From: Thiorhodovibrio frisius
GTDB lineage: Bacteria > Pseudomonadota > Gammaproteobacteria > Chromatiales > Chromatiaceae
Direction of reading: 5' to 3'
Assembly (NCBI RefSeq): GCF_033954835.1
Contig: NZ_CP121471.1
Span: 3,776,501-3,840,500, forward strand
DNA: 64,000 nt
Below, one piece after another: positions 57,265 through 64,000 of this stretch. The translations under genes and the position numbers were made by a program. Position 1 is the stretch's first letter; every line of letters begins with the position of its first letter. The notes beneath the pieces were generated by a model that did not search any database, had not been told where the DNA came from, and worked only from the letters and a program-made list of their open reading frames with translations.

Positions 57265-57297
57265 TCACTCCTCGCATTGCGGTCGTCATCCCTGCAT

Positions 57298-58998
57298 TCA
57301 TGAGCTGCGACCGGTCGGCTTTTCCCCCAGCATCCGCTCCGCCACCCGCAGCGCATTCGCATAGATAGTCCAGGTATAGGGCACGCTGCCACCGGTGGGC
57401 ATGAAGCTGCCGTCGGTGACATAAAGATTTTCGACCTCATGGGCGCGGCAGTCAGCATCCAGCACCGAGGTCTTGGGGTCGGTGCCAAAGCGGCAGCCAC
57501 CGGCCATCAGATTGGGCGGCGGGGAGCCGCTGATGCTTGAACGCACCCGCGCGGCTCCCAGTTCGTTTAATACCCGCTCGGCCTTGTCGGCCAGATAGCG
57601 CCCGACTTTCAAATCCTGCGCATGATGGCCGATGCGGATGCGCGCGACCGGCTGACCCCAGCGGTCTTTCACCGAGGGGTCGAGGCTGACAAAACAATCG
57701 TCGTTGGGCAGCCAGTCGCAGAAGACCTCAAAGCGCAGGGTCCGATCCGCACGAAACCACTGCTCCAGCCGACGCTTGAGCGGCAGGCCCCAGAGGAGTT
57801 CACCATCGCGCCACTTGGCCCGATTGGCCAGGCCGGTAGGGTTGGGATGCGCGAGCATGAACTCCACAATCCCGCCCTTGTGCGGCCCGGCGGCGAAGGA
57901 CTGATCCTTGATGACATACCAGTCATCGAGCGCACGGTTCACGAAGGGTCCCATGGTCTTCAGAGCCGCCGCGCGTTCCGGGCCAAGGGCATCGTATTCC
58001 AAGTCACCGGAGCCCGAACCGCCGGCGGAGAACAGCAGATTGCGGCCCACTTGACCGGAGTTGTTGGCCAGACCCTGGGGAAACTTCGGCCCGGTGGAAT
58101 TGAGCAGCAGCCGACTGGTCTCTACCGCCTGGCAGGCCACCACGAAGCGCTTGGCGGTGACCTGTCGGCGCTGGCCCTCGGCATCTGCGTATTCCGCCGC
58201 GATTACCTTGCCGCGCGCATCGCTAATCAACCGCAGCACTTGCGCATGGGAGCGAATGGCGCAGCGCCCTGTGGCCAGTGCCGGTGCCAGCCAGGCCGCG
58301 CGCGCACCACCCTTGGCGCCGCTTGAACAACCAAAGCTGCCGCAGTAACCGGAATACTCGCAGGAACGCCGCCTCAAAGCCGGGCGCGACAGGATGGCGC
58401 GCGGCACGCGCAGGGCGTGATAGCCGAGGTTTTCGCAGGCTTGGCCGATCCAGGCCGACACTGGATGTTCGAGCGTTGGCGGATAGGGAAAATCAGCGCT
58501 TGAACGCGGTTCGATGTTGGGGTGCTTCGCTATGGCCCCGGAGATGCCGACCAGCTGTTCGACCTGATCATAGTAAGGTTCTAGGTCGTCATAGCCGATT
58601 GGCCAATCGACGCGGTTGGCGCCATCAATGGGGCCAAATGCTTCGAGCTGACGGAAATCCACCGGCTTGAGCCGATGAAAAAAACCACTCATCAGGTTGC
58701 TCGAGCCACCAACCAGATTACCGTTCCAGAAGTCCCAGCCGGACTCTGAAGTCGGCGTCGCGGTCCAGTCGCCATCCGCATTGCGGTCTTCGACTACATG
58801 AGGCTCGAGACGCTTCTCTGGGGTATAGACCGGACGCCGACAGCAGGCCAGCTCATCCTTGCGAAAATGTTGGTCTGCAAGCCAAGGGCCTTTCTCCAAC
58901 ACGAGCACCGAAAGACCTGCCTGCGCCAAACGCCAGGCCACGGGCGCACCGCCAGCACCGCTGCCGATGATGCAGACATCGCAGTCGGTGTCGCTCAC
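57298..58998 (-). CDS. GMC family flavoprotein oxidoreductase
   Basis: 566 residues from GTG 58998, whose GTGA overlaps the stop of the upstream subunit; GAGG lies 8 bases before it. The frame extends 22 residues further but overlaps the upstream gene. FAD dinucleotide motif CIIGSGAGGAPVAWRLAQAG with E of VLVLEKG, VGGSSNLMSGF, and the C-terminal DGSFMPTGGSVPYTWTIYAN typical of this membrane-linked subgroup rather than choline dehydrogenases. It oxidises an alcohol, sugar or similar substrate; the substrate is unknown. It probably pairs with the small Tat subunit encoded just upstream. Confidence 0.88.
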   Translation of the reverse strand: MSDTDCDVCIIGSGAGGAPVAWRLAQAGLSVLVLEKGPWLADQHFRKDELACCRRPVYTPEKRLEPHVVEDRNADGDWTATPTSESGWDFWNGNLVGGSSNLMSGFFHRLKPVDFRQLEAFGPIDGANRVDWPIGYDDLEPYYDQVEQLVGISGAIAKHPNIEPRSSADFPYPPTLEHPVSAWIGQACENLGYHALRVPRAILSRPALRRRSCEYSGYCGSFGCSSGAKGGARAAWLAPALATGRCAIRSHAQVLRLISDARGKVIAAEYADAEGQRRQVTAKRFVVACQAVETSRLLLNSTGPKFPQGLANNSGQVGRNLLFSAGGSGSGDLEYDALGPERAAALKTMGPFVNRALDDWYVIKDQSFAAGPHKGGIVEFMLAHPNPTGLANRAKWRDGELLWGLPLKRRLEQWFRADRTLRFEVFCDWLPNDDCFVSLDPSVKDRWGQPVARIRIGHHAQDLKVGRYLADKAERVLNELGAARVRSSISGSPPPNLMAGGCRFGTDPKTSVLDADCRAHEVENLYVTDGSFMPTGGSVPYTWTIYANALRVAERMLGEKPTGRSS

Positions 58999-59612
58999 AA
59001 GGGCAGCCTCGGGTAGATGGTCTCGGCATCCGGGCGCGGATAGCCGGGGACATGTTCGAGCCAACGCCAGCCGATGCCATTCGGGTTGCCGCCATAGGCC
59101 GGATCGGTCAGCAGGGCTTCCATGAGATAGAGCAGCAGCGTGGAAAGCCAGTTCTCACCGACATCGCTCGCGGCGGTCTCGCGCAGCAGGGACTCGCGCG
59201 CATCGCTGTCGAGGTTGAGAAAAGACTGCCCGGTGCGCTGTCGGCTCAGATCCTCCAGCCAGCCGGCGCCGTTGAGAATAAACGCCGGCTCATCCGCATC
59301 GGTCCTGGCATCGGCCAGCACAAAGCGCAGATAGTTAAGCGCATTGATTTCCCGCGCGCCTGGAGCGGCGGGTTCGGACGGGAACAGATGCAGCTGCACT
59401 GCGTCGATGAGCGCCAGGCGCTCGGCTTCGCTCAGCGGCATGGTTGCATCAGAGGTGGCTGCAAGGGCCGGCGCAAAAAGCCCGGCGACCGTGACCCCAG
59501 CGCAGCGGGCAAGAAAGGCGCGGCGGTCAAGTAACTCCCGATGCCAGTCGCAGAACAACGGGCGCGCGATGCCAGGGCCTGCACTCTGTTTCTGTCCGTC
59601 ACGGCGAATCAT
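58995..59612 (-). CDS. Gluconate 2-dehydrogenase subunit 3-like protein with Tat signal
   Basis: 205 residues from ATG 59612. The longer frame to 59825 crosses an F1 repeat and is not credible. A twin-arginine signal is visible (LLDRRAFLARCAGVTVAGLF), followed by the subunit 3 pattern ALIDAVQLHLFPSEP.APGAREINAL.YL, WLEDLSRQRTGQSF and a C-terminal EALLTDPAYGGNPNGIGWRW in parts. In known enzymes this small subunit accompanies the GMC flavoprotein and helps its export. It overlaps the GMC gene by 4 bases (GTGA). No cytochrome c subunit gene follows. Confidence 0.85.
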   Translation of the reverse strand: MIRRDGQKQSAGPGIARPLFCDWHRELLDRRAFLARCAGVTVAGLFAPALAATSDATMPLSEAERLALIDAVQLHLFPSEPAAPGAREINALNYLRFVLADARTDADEPAFILNGAGWLEDLSRQRTGQSFLNLDSDARESLLRETAASDVGENWLSTLLLYLMEALLTDPAYGGNPNGIGWRWLEHVPGYPRPDAETIYPRLPL

Positions 59613-59647
59613 GCTTGTGCCCAATTGGCTGAAAGGAAGTGGCCAGA

Positions 59648-59808
59648 TATACCAATCGCAAACGGGTTTTCGGTTTTGGGTCGGGCGGCGGCCACGGGGG
59701 TCTCGGCGGCAGGACGCCGCCGGGAAGCCTCCATGGATGGATTTACGGCGCCCCCCGTGGCCGTCACCCGGCCCAGAACGAGCCGAAATCTCAAAGGGTT
59801 TCGGCATA
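59648..59808 (+). repeat. F1 palindromic element, full 161-bp copy
   Basis: Begins TATACCAATCGCAAACGGG and ends CAAAGGGTTTCGGCATA. Arms GGCGGCCACGGGGG and CCCCCCGTGGCCGTC pair across a central GGCGGC-AGGAC-GCCGCC hairpin. This is a good reference copy. Confidence 0.9.
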
Positions 59809-59842
59809 GCAACGCCGTATTGCAAAGAATGCCGGATTTCTC

Positions 59843-60256
59843 TCAGCCGCCCTGAATTTCGACCTTGATCGGTTGTCCTTGCGGGTCATAGGTCACCCGA
59901 AACACGATAAAATCACTCGACGACATAAAGCCTTCGATCGGGCTGCCCACCAAGTTCCAAATTCCCAGAGTCGCAACGGAGAGGATGCCATGGGTAAAGG
60001 AACGCAGGGTCGAGCCCTTCTTGCGCCGAACCTGATAGACCTCTTCAAAGGTGCCATCTGGTTGCTCCTTGGCAAGCAATATTTGCCCGCCATACTCCAG
60101 CAACCCCAGAAAACAACTTCTAGTCTCGCACCGTGCGATCCTGTTCTCAGTCGCGCCGGCCTGTTTTGACGCCTTCTTGGCCGCAGGCCCAGTACATGTG
60201 CTCAATGTGGTTGCCAGCAGCGCTAGCATCAGCAAGCTGAAAAAACGACGAGTCAT
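59843..60256 (-). CDS. Small lipoprotein of unknown function
   Basis: 137 residues from ATG 60256 (MTRRFFSLLMLALLATTLSTC). The signal ends in a lipobox-like LSTC (Cys21). Upstream residues of the open frame (to 60319) lack similarity. The mature part has two Cys (IARCETRSCFLG), a GGQILLAKEQPDGTFEEVYQV segment and GSPIEGF near a TLGIWNLVG hydrophobic stretch. I recognise no family; it resembles short envelope lipoproteins of Chromatiales in style only. It lies between the rhomboid gene and the GMC operon on the same strand. Confidence 0.65.
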   Translation of the reverse strand: MTRRFFSLLMLALLATTLSTCTGPAAKKASKQAGATENRIARCETRSCFLGLLEYGGQILLAKEQPDGTFEEVYQVRRKKGSTLRSFTHGILSVATLGIWNLVGSPIEGFMSSSDFIVFRVTYDPQGQPIKVEIQGG

Positions 60257-60277
60257 ACAGGGATTCCGCTTGTGTGT

Positions 60278-60290
60278 GGGTAATTTACCC
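60278..60290. promoter_or_regulatory. Small palindrome before the lipoprotein gene
   Basis: GGGTAA-T-TTACCC lies 22 bp upstream of the lipoprotein start codon, a position suited to an operator. It could be chance. Confidence 0.25.
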
Positions 60291-60439
60291 GTTGAAATCT
60301 GCCGATCGCGAAGGCGCACGAGAACGCACTCTCGCGGTCAGCAGGAGTGCCGCAAGAACATTTGCGTCCCCGCCGCTGGCATCTGGGGTCTTTATCATTC
60401 TGACAAAAATTCACGCGATTCGAAAACAGCTCGACTGAT

Positions 60440-61891
60440 TCAAGCTGTTGTGCTTGATTGGCGCGCCATTCTGCGCAGAATTGCGCCATGGCTTGCACCA
60501 TATTTGCCTTGCGCGTTCCTTAGAATCTGCTTTGCAACCTCATGTTGAGCACAGGTCTGCGCGTACCGAAACAGTGAGGCTGCCTCCTCGACGCTGCCGA
60601 GGGCAAAATGTTCAGACATTTGCAGGCACTCCTCCAGGACGCGAAAGGCAGCGGCGATCTTACCCTGGCGCAGGTAAAGGGAAATCACCAATCGTCCGGC
60701 ACAGTGCACGGCACGATAGTTCCCATAATCCTTCATCTCTTGAAATATGTCTTCATAGGCTTCGGGATTTCTCGCGTAGAGGTCGAAATATTCAAGCAGA
60801 ATCAGCACCGCCTCGCTATTTCGCCGCACCCGCACGGCCTGAAAAAGACGGTCGATAAAGGACTGGTAATCCCGCTTTGCCTGATGCAACCGCTCCTCGT
60901 TTTGATAGGTTTCCGGTCGCTTGCGATATGAACTGAACCCTCCAAACCTGTCTCGGCGCCTCCACTGCTGACGCCACAACTCTTCGTCCAGGTCTTCTTG
61001 GTTGATTGCGCGTTGTTCTTTCAAAAAGTAAACGCCGATTAAATAGCCGGTGAATCCACCGGCAACGTGGGCAATGACAAGAACATTACCGACATCAGCG
61101 GATGAAATGACACGCCAAGTATCCAAGCCGATAAACCACACCGCAAGAATCCAAGCCGGGATGTAAGAATGACCAACTGGGAACCCCACCCAGAAAAGCG
61201 TCTTGATGCGAGCCTTCGGCATCAGAAAGGCTGAAAGACCGATCATGCCCGTCACGACACCTGAGAACCCGAGCGCAGGCAAGGGTTCGGCGCCGAGCAG
61301 AACAGTGACAGAGTAAGCGCAATCAGCGGTAACGGCTGTTGCGAACAAGATGGCGATGTAACGAAGTTTCCCTCCCACCAGCAATTCCAATGCGGGAGCG
61401 AAAGCGATGAAGAAGATCATGTTACCGATCAGATGCTGCCAATCCGCATGTGCGAGCGATGACGTAAGCACCCTGAATGGGTTCCAACCCAAGGGGTCAT
61501 ACATCAAAGCCCCATCCAGGCTCCACGGAGGCCCGGATTGGAGAAAGTGCTGATAAAGACGCTTCAGGTTATCGACAAATCTTGCCCGACTCACGCCCTC
61601 CAAGGGATCGGGAGAATCTAGCAATTGATTGTAGAAGGCCTCCGGGTTCGGACGCGAATGGATGAGTGGAAGCCACTTCTGGCAAGTTAGAATTGCCGAC
61701 TCGTCATTCTCCTTCAAAAAATCGGAGCGCAAAAGTTCCTGATTGCTTCTGCAATAATTATGGACCGAATAGCTGATTCGTTTCTCGTTCTGATCTTGCT
61801 TCCAATAGATGAGGGTACAAAGAACGACCACCGCGAGTGTCACCCAGGGTATTTTCCCCAACTGCAACGCCGTGCTATATGGAAGAAACAT
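60440..61891 (-). CDS. Rhomboid family intramembrane serine protease with long loop and helical C-terminus
   Basis: 483 residues from ATG 61891 (MFLPYSTALQLGKIPWVT); the frame upstream is F1 repeat. The first transmembrane helix (about 14-30) is followed by a soluble loop of about 110 residues before the rhomboid core. Core motifs: HADWQHLIGNMIFF, nucleophile Ser in ALGFSGVVTGMIGL, and catalytic His in VIAHVAGGFTGYLIG. The C-terminal ~180 residues (about 305-483) are soluble and helix-rich (SFIDRLFQAVRVRRNSEAVL; AGRLVISLYLRQGKIAAAF), similar in style to TPR or HAT repeats, and probably cytoplasmic. The protease cleaves membrane proteins; the targets are unknown. Confidence 0.87.
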   Translation of the reverse strand: MFLPYSTALQLGKIPWVTLAVVVLCTLIYWKQDQNEKRISYSVHNYCRSNQELLRSDFLKENDESAILTCQKWLPLIHSRPNPEAFYNQLLDSPDPLEGVSRARFVDNLKRLYQHFLQSGPPWSLDGALMYDPLGWNPFRVLTSSLAHADWQHLIGNMIFFIAFAPALELLVGGKLRYIAILFATAVTADCAYSVTVLLGAEPLPALGFSGVVTGMIGLSAFLMPKARIKTLFWVGFPVGHSYIPAWILAVWFIGLDTWRVISSADVGNVLVIAHVAGGFTGYLIGVYFLKEQRAINQEDLDEELWRQQWRRRDRFGGFSSYRKRPETYQNEERLHQAKRDYQSFIDRLFQAVRVRRNSEAVLILLEYFDLYARNPEAYEDIFQEMKDYGNYRAVHCAGRLVISLYLRQGKIAAAFRVLEECLQMSEHFALGSVEEAASLFRYAQTCAQHEVAKQILRNAQGKYGASHGAILRRMARQSSTTA

Positions 61892-61906
61892 TGTTGAGTT
61901 TTCCGA

Positions 61907-62067
61907 TATACGAATCGCAAACGGGCTTTCTGTTTTGGGTCGGGTGACGACCACGGGGATCTCGGCGGCATGGATGCCGCCGGGACGCCTATAGGGATAT
62001 ATTCACGGCGCCCCAGTGACCGTCACCCGGCCCAGAACGACGCAAAACCTCAAAGGGTTTCGACATA
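61907..62067 (+). repeat. F1 palindromic element, full 161-bp copy
   Basis: Begins TATACGAATCGCAAACGGG and ends CAAAGGGTTTCGACATA. Same length and arm structure as at 59648, with scattered substitutions. Confidence 0.9.
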
Positions 62068-62118
62068 CCGTCCAATCAATAGTATCGACTTATCGATAGC
62101 TCCCAAGGCCAAGCTGTC

Positions 62119-63339
62119 CTATTCCGAATCGCTCACTGAGGCGGCTATTCGGGGAGACGAAAATCGCGTACCCATAAGATAGCAACTGCCGCTCAGCAGG
62201 CCGCTCAGGCCCATGCCGACGAGTAACGGCGTCGCGCTGCCATCGTGCAGGAGGCTGATCAGCGAACCGCTGAGCGCCCCTGCACCGAAGCGGACCGCGC
62301 CGCCGAAGGCTGAGGCGGTGCCGGCCAGATCGGGAAAGTCAGCCATAAACCCGGCCATGGCATTGCCCATTACCAGCGCCGTCATGCCCAGATAGGCTCC
62401 CGTTAGGGGTGCGATCAGCCACAGGCTCGGGTTGGGTACCTGAGTCAGCACCAGCATCAAGAGCGCGGCGAGCGCCTGCACGCCAAGCCCGATCTGCAGC
62501 AGCCGCTCGGCACCAAAGCGCGGAATCAGTCGCGCGTTTAGCACGGACACCACCAACGCTGCTGCCACATTGGCTCCGAACAGCGGGCCGAAGACCTGCG
62601 GCGAGATGCCGTGGAGCTCGATGTAGACGTAGGGCGAGCCGACGACAAAGCCCATAAGTCCGGCAAAGCTCGCCGAGGCCGTGCCCAGATAGGCCAGCGC
62701 GCGGCGATGGCGCAGGATGCGCCCATATTGACGCAGCGGATCCGAGAACCTTAGCTGGCGCCGCGCCGGTAGCAGGGTTTCCGGCACCACACGCAAAAAC
62801 AGCAGTGCCGTGACCAGAGTGATACCTAGCAGGGTGGCAAACACCCAGCGCCAGGAACCGACCAACAGCACCAGACTGCCAAGGCTCGGAGCGATCAATG
62901 GTGCCAGCCCCATGACCAGCATCACCAGCGTCATCACCCGCGCATAATCGTCATGCGCAAAGCGATCACGCACCAATGCCGGGATGGTCACGGCAATGGC
63001 CGCGCCGCCGACTGCTTGTAAACTCCGGCTCACCAGCAGCCAGGTCATCGACGGGGCCAGCGCGCAGCCCAGGACGCCGAGGGCGAAAAGCGCTAGCCCG
63101 CCGCCGATCAGCGGTCGGCGCCCGCGCACATCCGACAAGGGCCCGAGCAGCAGCTGAGCGCTGGCGAAAAACCCCAGATACAGGGTGACGCTGAACTGCG
63201 CAAGCCAGATGTCGCTGCCCAGATCGCGCGCAAGCGTTGGCAAACTGGGCAGGTAGAGATCGATCGCGAAGGGCGTCAGGGCGGCCAGCGCCCCGAGGGT
63301 AATCAGCAGGCTAGGGTGTAGGTGTGCGCGGCGAATCAG
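62119..63339 (-). CDS. Bcr/CflA family drug-resistance MFS transporter
   Basis: About 406 residues, 12 hydrophobic helices. Family signature in TPFAIDLYLPSLPTLARDL, the loop GPLSDVRGRRPLIGGG between helices 2 and 3, and LQAVGGAAIAVTIPALVRDRF. It exports drugs or metabolites by proton antiport in the inner membrane. The start is unclear: no ATG or GTG is in a good place. AAGGAG lies 5 bases before a CTG at 63339 (then ATT CGC CGC), which I use; the open frame further upstream is an F2 repeat. Confidence 0.88.
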   Translation of the reverse strand: MIRRAHLHPSLLITLGALAALTPFAIDLYLPSLPTLARDLGSDIWLAQFSVTLYLGFFASAQLLLGPLSDVRGRRPLIGGGLALFALGVLGCALAPSMTWLLVSRSLQAVGGAAIAVTIPALVRDRFAHDDYARVMTLVMLVMGLAPLIAPSLGSLVLLVGSWRWVFATLLGITLVTALLFLRVVPETLLPARRQLRFSDPLRQYGRILRHRRALAYLGTASASFAGLMGFVVGSPYVYIELHGISPQVFGPLFGANVAAALVVSVLNARLIPRFGAERLLQIGLGVQALAALLMLVLTQVPNPSLWLIAPLTGAYLGMTALVMGNAMAGFMADFPDLAGTASAFGGAVRFGAGALSGSLISLLHDGSATPLLVGMGLSGLLSGSCYLMGTRFSSPRIAASVSDSE

Positions 63340-63350
63340 TCTGTCTCCTT

Positions 63351-63396
63351 TACCGTGAATCAACAGGCTTAATCTTCCGGGTTGGCCATGACCATG
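63351..63396 (-). repeat. F2 repeat copy (reverse), degenerate
   Basis: TACCGTGAATCAACAGGCTT then AATCTTCCGGGTTGGCCATG and ACCATGAG. The hairpin stem has decayed. Confidence 0.7.
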
Positions 63397-63517
63397 AGCG
63401 TTAGGGTGGACTTGGCGAGCGGCTTGGCGCTTCCCGCTCGACCAATGCCGCGAGGATACGCGGGATCGCAAGTGGTGGTGGGTTGCTTGGCCATCAGGCG
63501 GAATGTCCAGTCAAGCG
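63397..63517. other. Intergenic sequence upstream of uvrB
   Basis: Part of the 341-bp gap between the transporter and uvrB. Apart from the two flanking repeats I see no gene or motif. Confidence 0.3.
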
Positions 63518-63605
63518 TTCGCCGCGCCTCCATGGATGGATTCACAGCGCCCCGTGGCCGTCATCCGACCCAGAACGAGCCAAAATCGCAAAGGGTTTCG
63601 GTATA
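63518..63605 (+). repeat. F1 element, right half only (88 bp)
   Basis: From GCCTCCATGGATGGATTC through CCCCGTGGCCGTCATCCG to AAAGGGTTTCGGTATA. The left arm is missing, so the central hairpin is incomplete. It ends 75 bp before the uvrB start. Confidence 0.8.
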
Positions 63606-63680
63606 TCATCATGACACAGGGTAATAGAATGAGCCTCATAGCCCCACCACACGCCTTTGGATGCGCCAAGATTCCGCACC

Positions 63681-64000
63681 ATGACACAGACTAGAGCCTT
63701 CCAGCTCGAATGCGCCTTCCAGCCTGCCGGCGATCAACCAGCTGCGATTCGCGCGCTAGTTGAGGGGCTGACCGACGGCGAGGCCGGCATGACGCTGCTC
63801 GGCGTGACTGGCTCGGGCAAGACCTTCAGCATCGCCAATGTGATTGCCGAGCTGCAGCGCCCGGCTTTGATTCTGGCGCCCAACAAGACGCTCGCCGCTC
63901 AACTCTACGGGGAGATGAAGGACTTCTTCCCGCACAACGCGGTGGAATATTTCGTCTCTTACTACGACTACTATCAGCCGGAAGCCTATGTGCCGGCGAC
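63681..64000 (+). CDS. uvrB: Excinuclease ABC subunit B, 3' partial
   Basis: 106 codons before the window ends. Translation from ATG 63681 ([20 protein letters not shown]) matches the UvrB N-terminus: Walker [31 protein letters not shown] in parts, and the beta-hairpin entry [17 protein letters not shown]. UvrB is the damage-verifying helicase of nucleotide excision repair. A short overlapping ATG frame at 63629 is not UvrB. No LexA box is obvious upstream. Confidence 0.96.
   Translation, partial: MTQTRAFQLECAFQPAGDQPAAIRALVEGLTDGEAGMTLLGVTGSGKTFSIANVIAELQRPALILAPNKTLAAQLYGEMKDFFPHNAVEYFVSYYDYYQPEAYVPA

Overview
This is a GC-rich, densely coded stretch of chromosome that I read as a gammaproteobacterium, most likely a purple sulfur bacterium relative (Chromatiales/Chromatiaceae). 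The reasons are gene order (pncC-recA-recX-alaS-lysC-csrA; prkA-yeaH-spoVR), the protein families present, and codon use rich in GGC/GCC/CTG/GAG. The family-level placement is an inference; no rRNA or photosynthesis gene is present. About fifty protein genes are supported. I found no tRNA, rRNA, CRISPR array, transposase or prophage gene.

Layout. 1-5.2 kb: a hybrid sensor kinase (5' end outside the window) followed by a REC-PAS-GGDEF-EAL regulator. 5.4-7.2 kb: a DUF900 lipoprotein hydrolase and a frameshifted PAS remnant. 7.2-11.6 kb: a large chemoreceptor with a duplicated sensor module, a LprI-like secreted protein, and moaE. 12.0-18.7 kb: the stress triad prkA-yeaH-spoVR, then a REC-GGDEF-EAL protein with a dead GGDEF. 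18.8-27.6 kb: a cupin, pncC, recA, recX, alaS, lysC, csrA, serB. 27.7-32.3 kb: a minus-strand leucine operon leuC-leuD-(Uma2)-leuB followed by a CDP-alcohol phosphatidyltransferase. 32.5-37.5 kb: aroC, an MFS protein, a DUF4912 protein and glgA, all minus strand. 37.7-45.5 kb: a TolC-type channel, a Mth938-like protein, an anchored unknown, an RNB exoribonuclease, ygfZ, dsbA, ubiA. 45.7-53.1 kb: a U32 (TrhP/YegQ) protein, a ChaN-PDZ protein, an M1-like peptidase, a NarL-type regulator, xseA. 53.1-64 kb: an aminotransferase, a TMEM43-TerB fusion, a cold-shock/DUF1294 fusion, a GMC oxidoreductase with its small Tat subunit, a lipoprotein, a rhomboid protease, a Bcr/CflA transporter and the start of uvrB.

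Most genes are ordinary housekeeping genes. The structure not explained by genes is two families of intergenic repeats. Family F1 is a MITE-like palindromic element: three copies measure exactly 161 bp and one is 177 bp, all with TA-type ends. A 57-58 bp short form with the same internal deletion occurs twice, and there are several fragments. Family F2 is a roughly 46 bp repeat ending in a small hairpin, with about ten copies. Members of both families sit against, and in places supply, gene starts and stops (serB, ubiA, recX, pncC). They also create false N-terminal extensions on six open reading frames. I regard this pair of families as the most novel feature of the window; I see no clear new defence or metabolic system.

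All coordinates and motif positions were read by eye. Family assignments rest on recognised motifs, not database searches.
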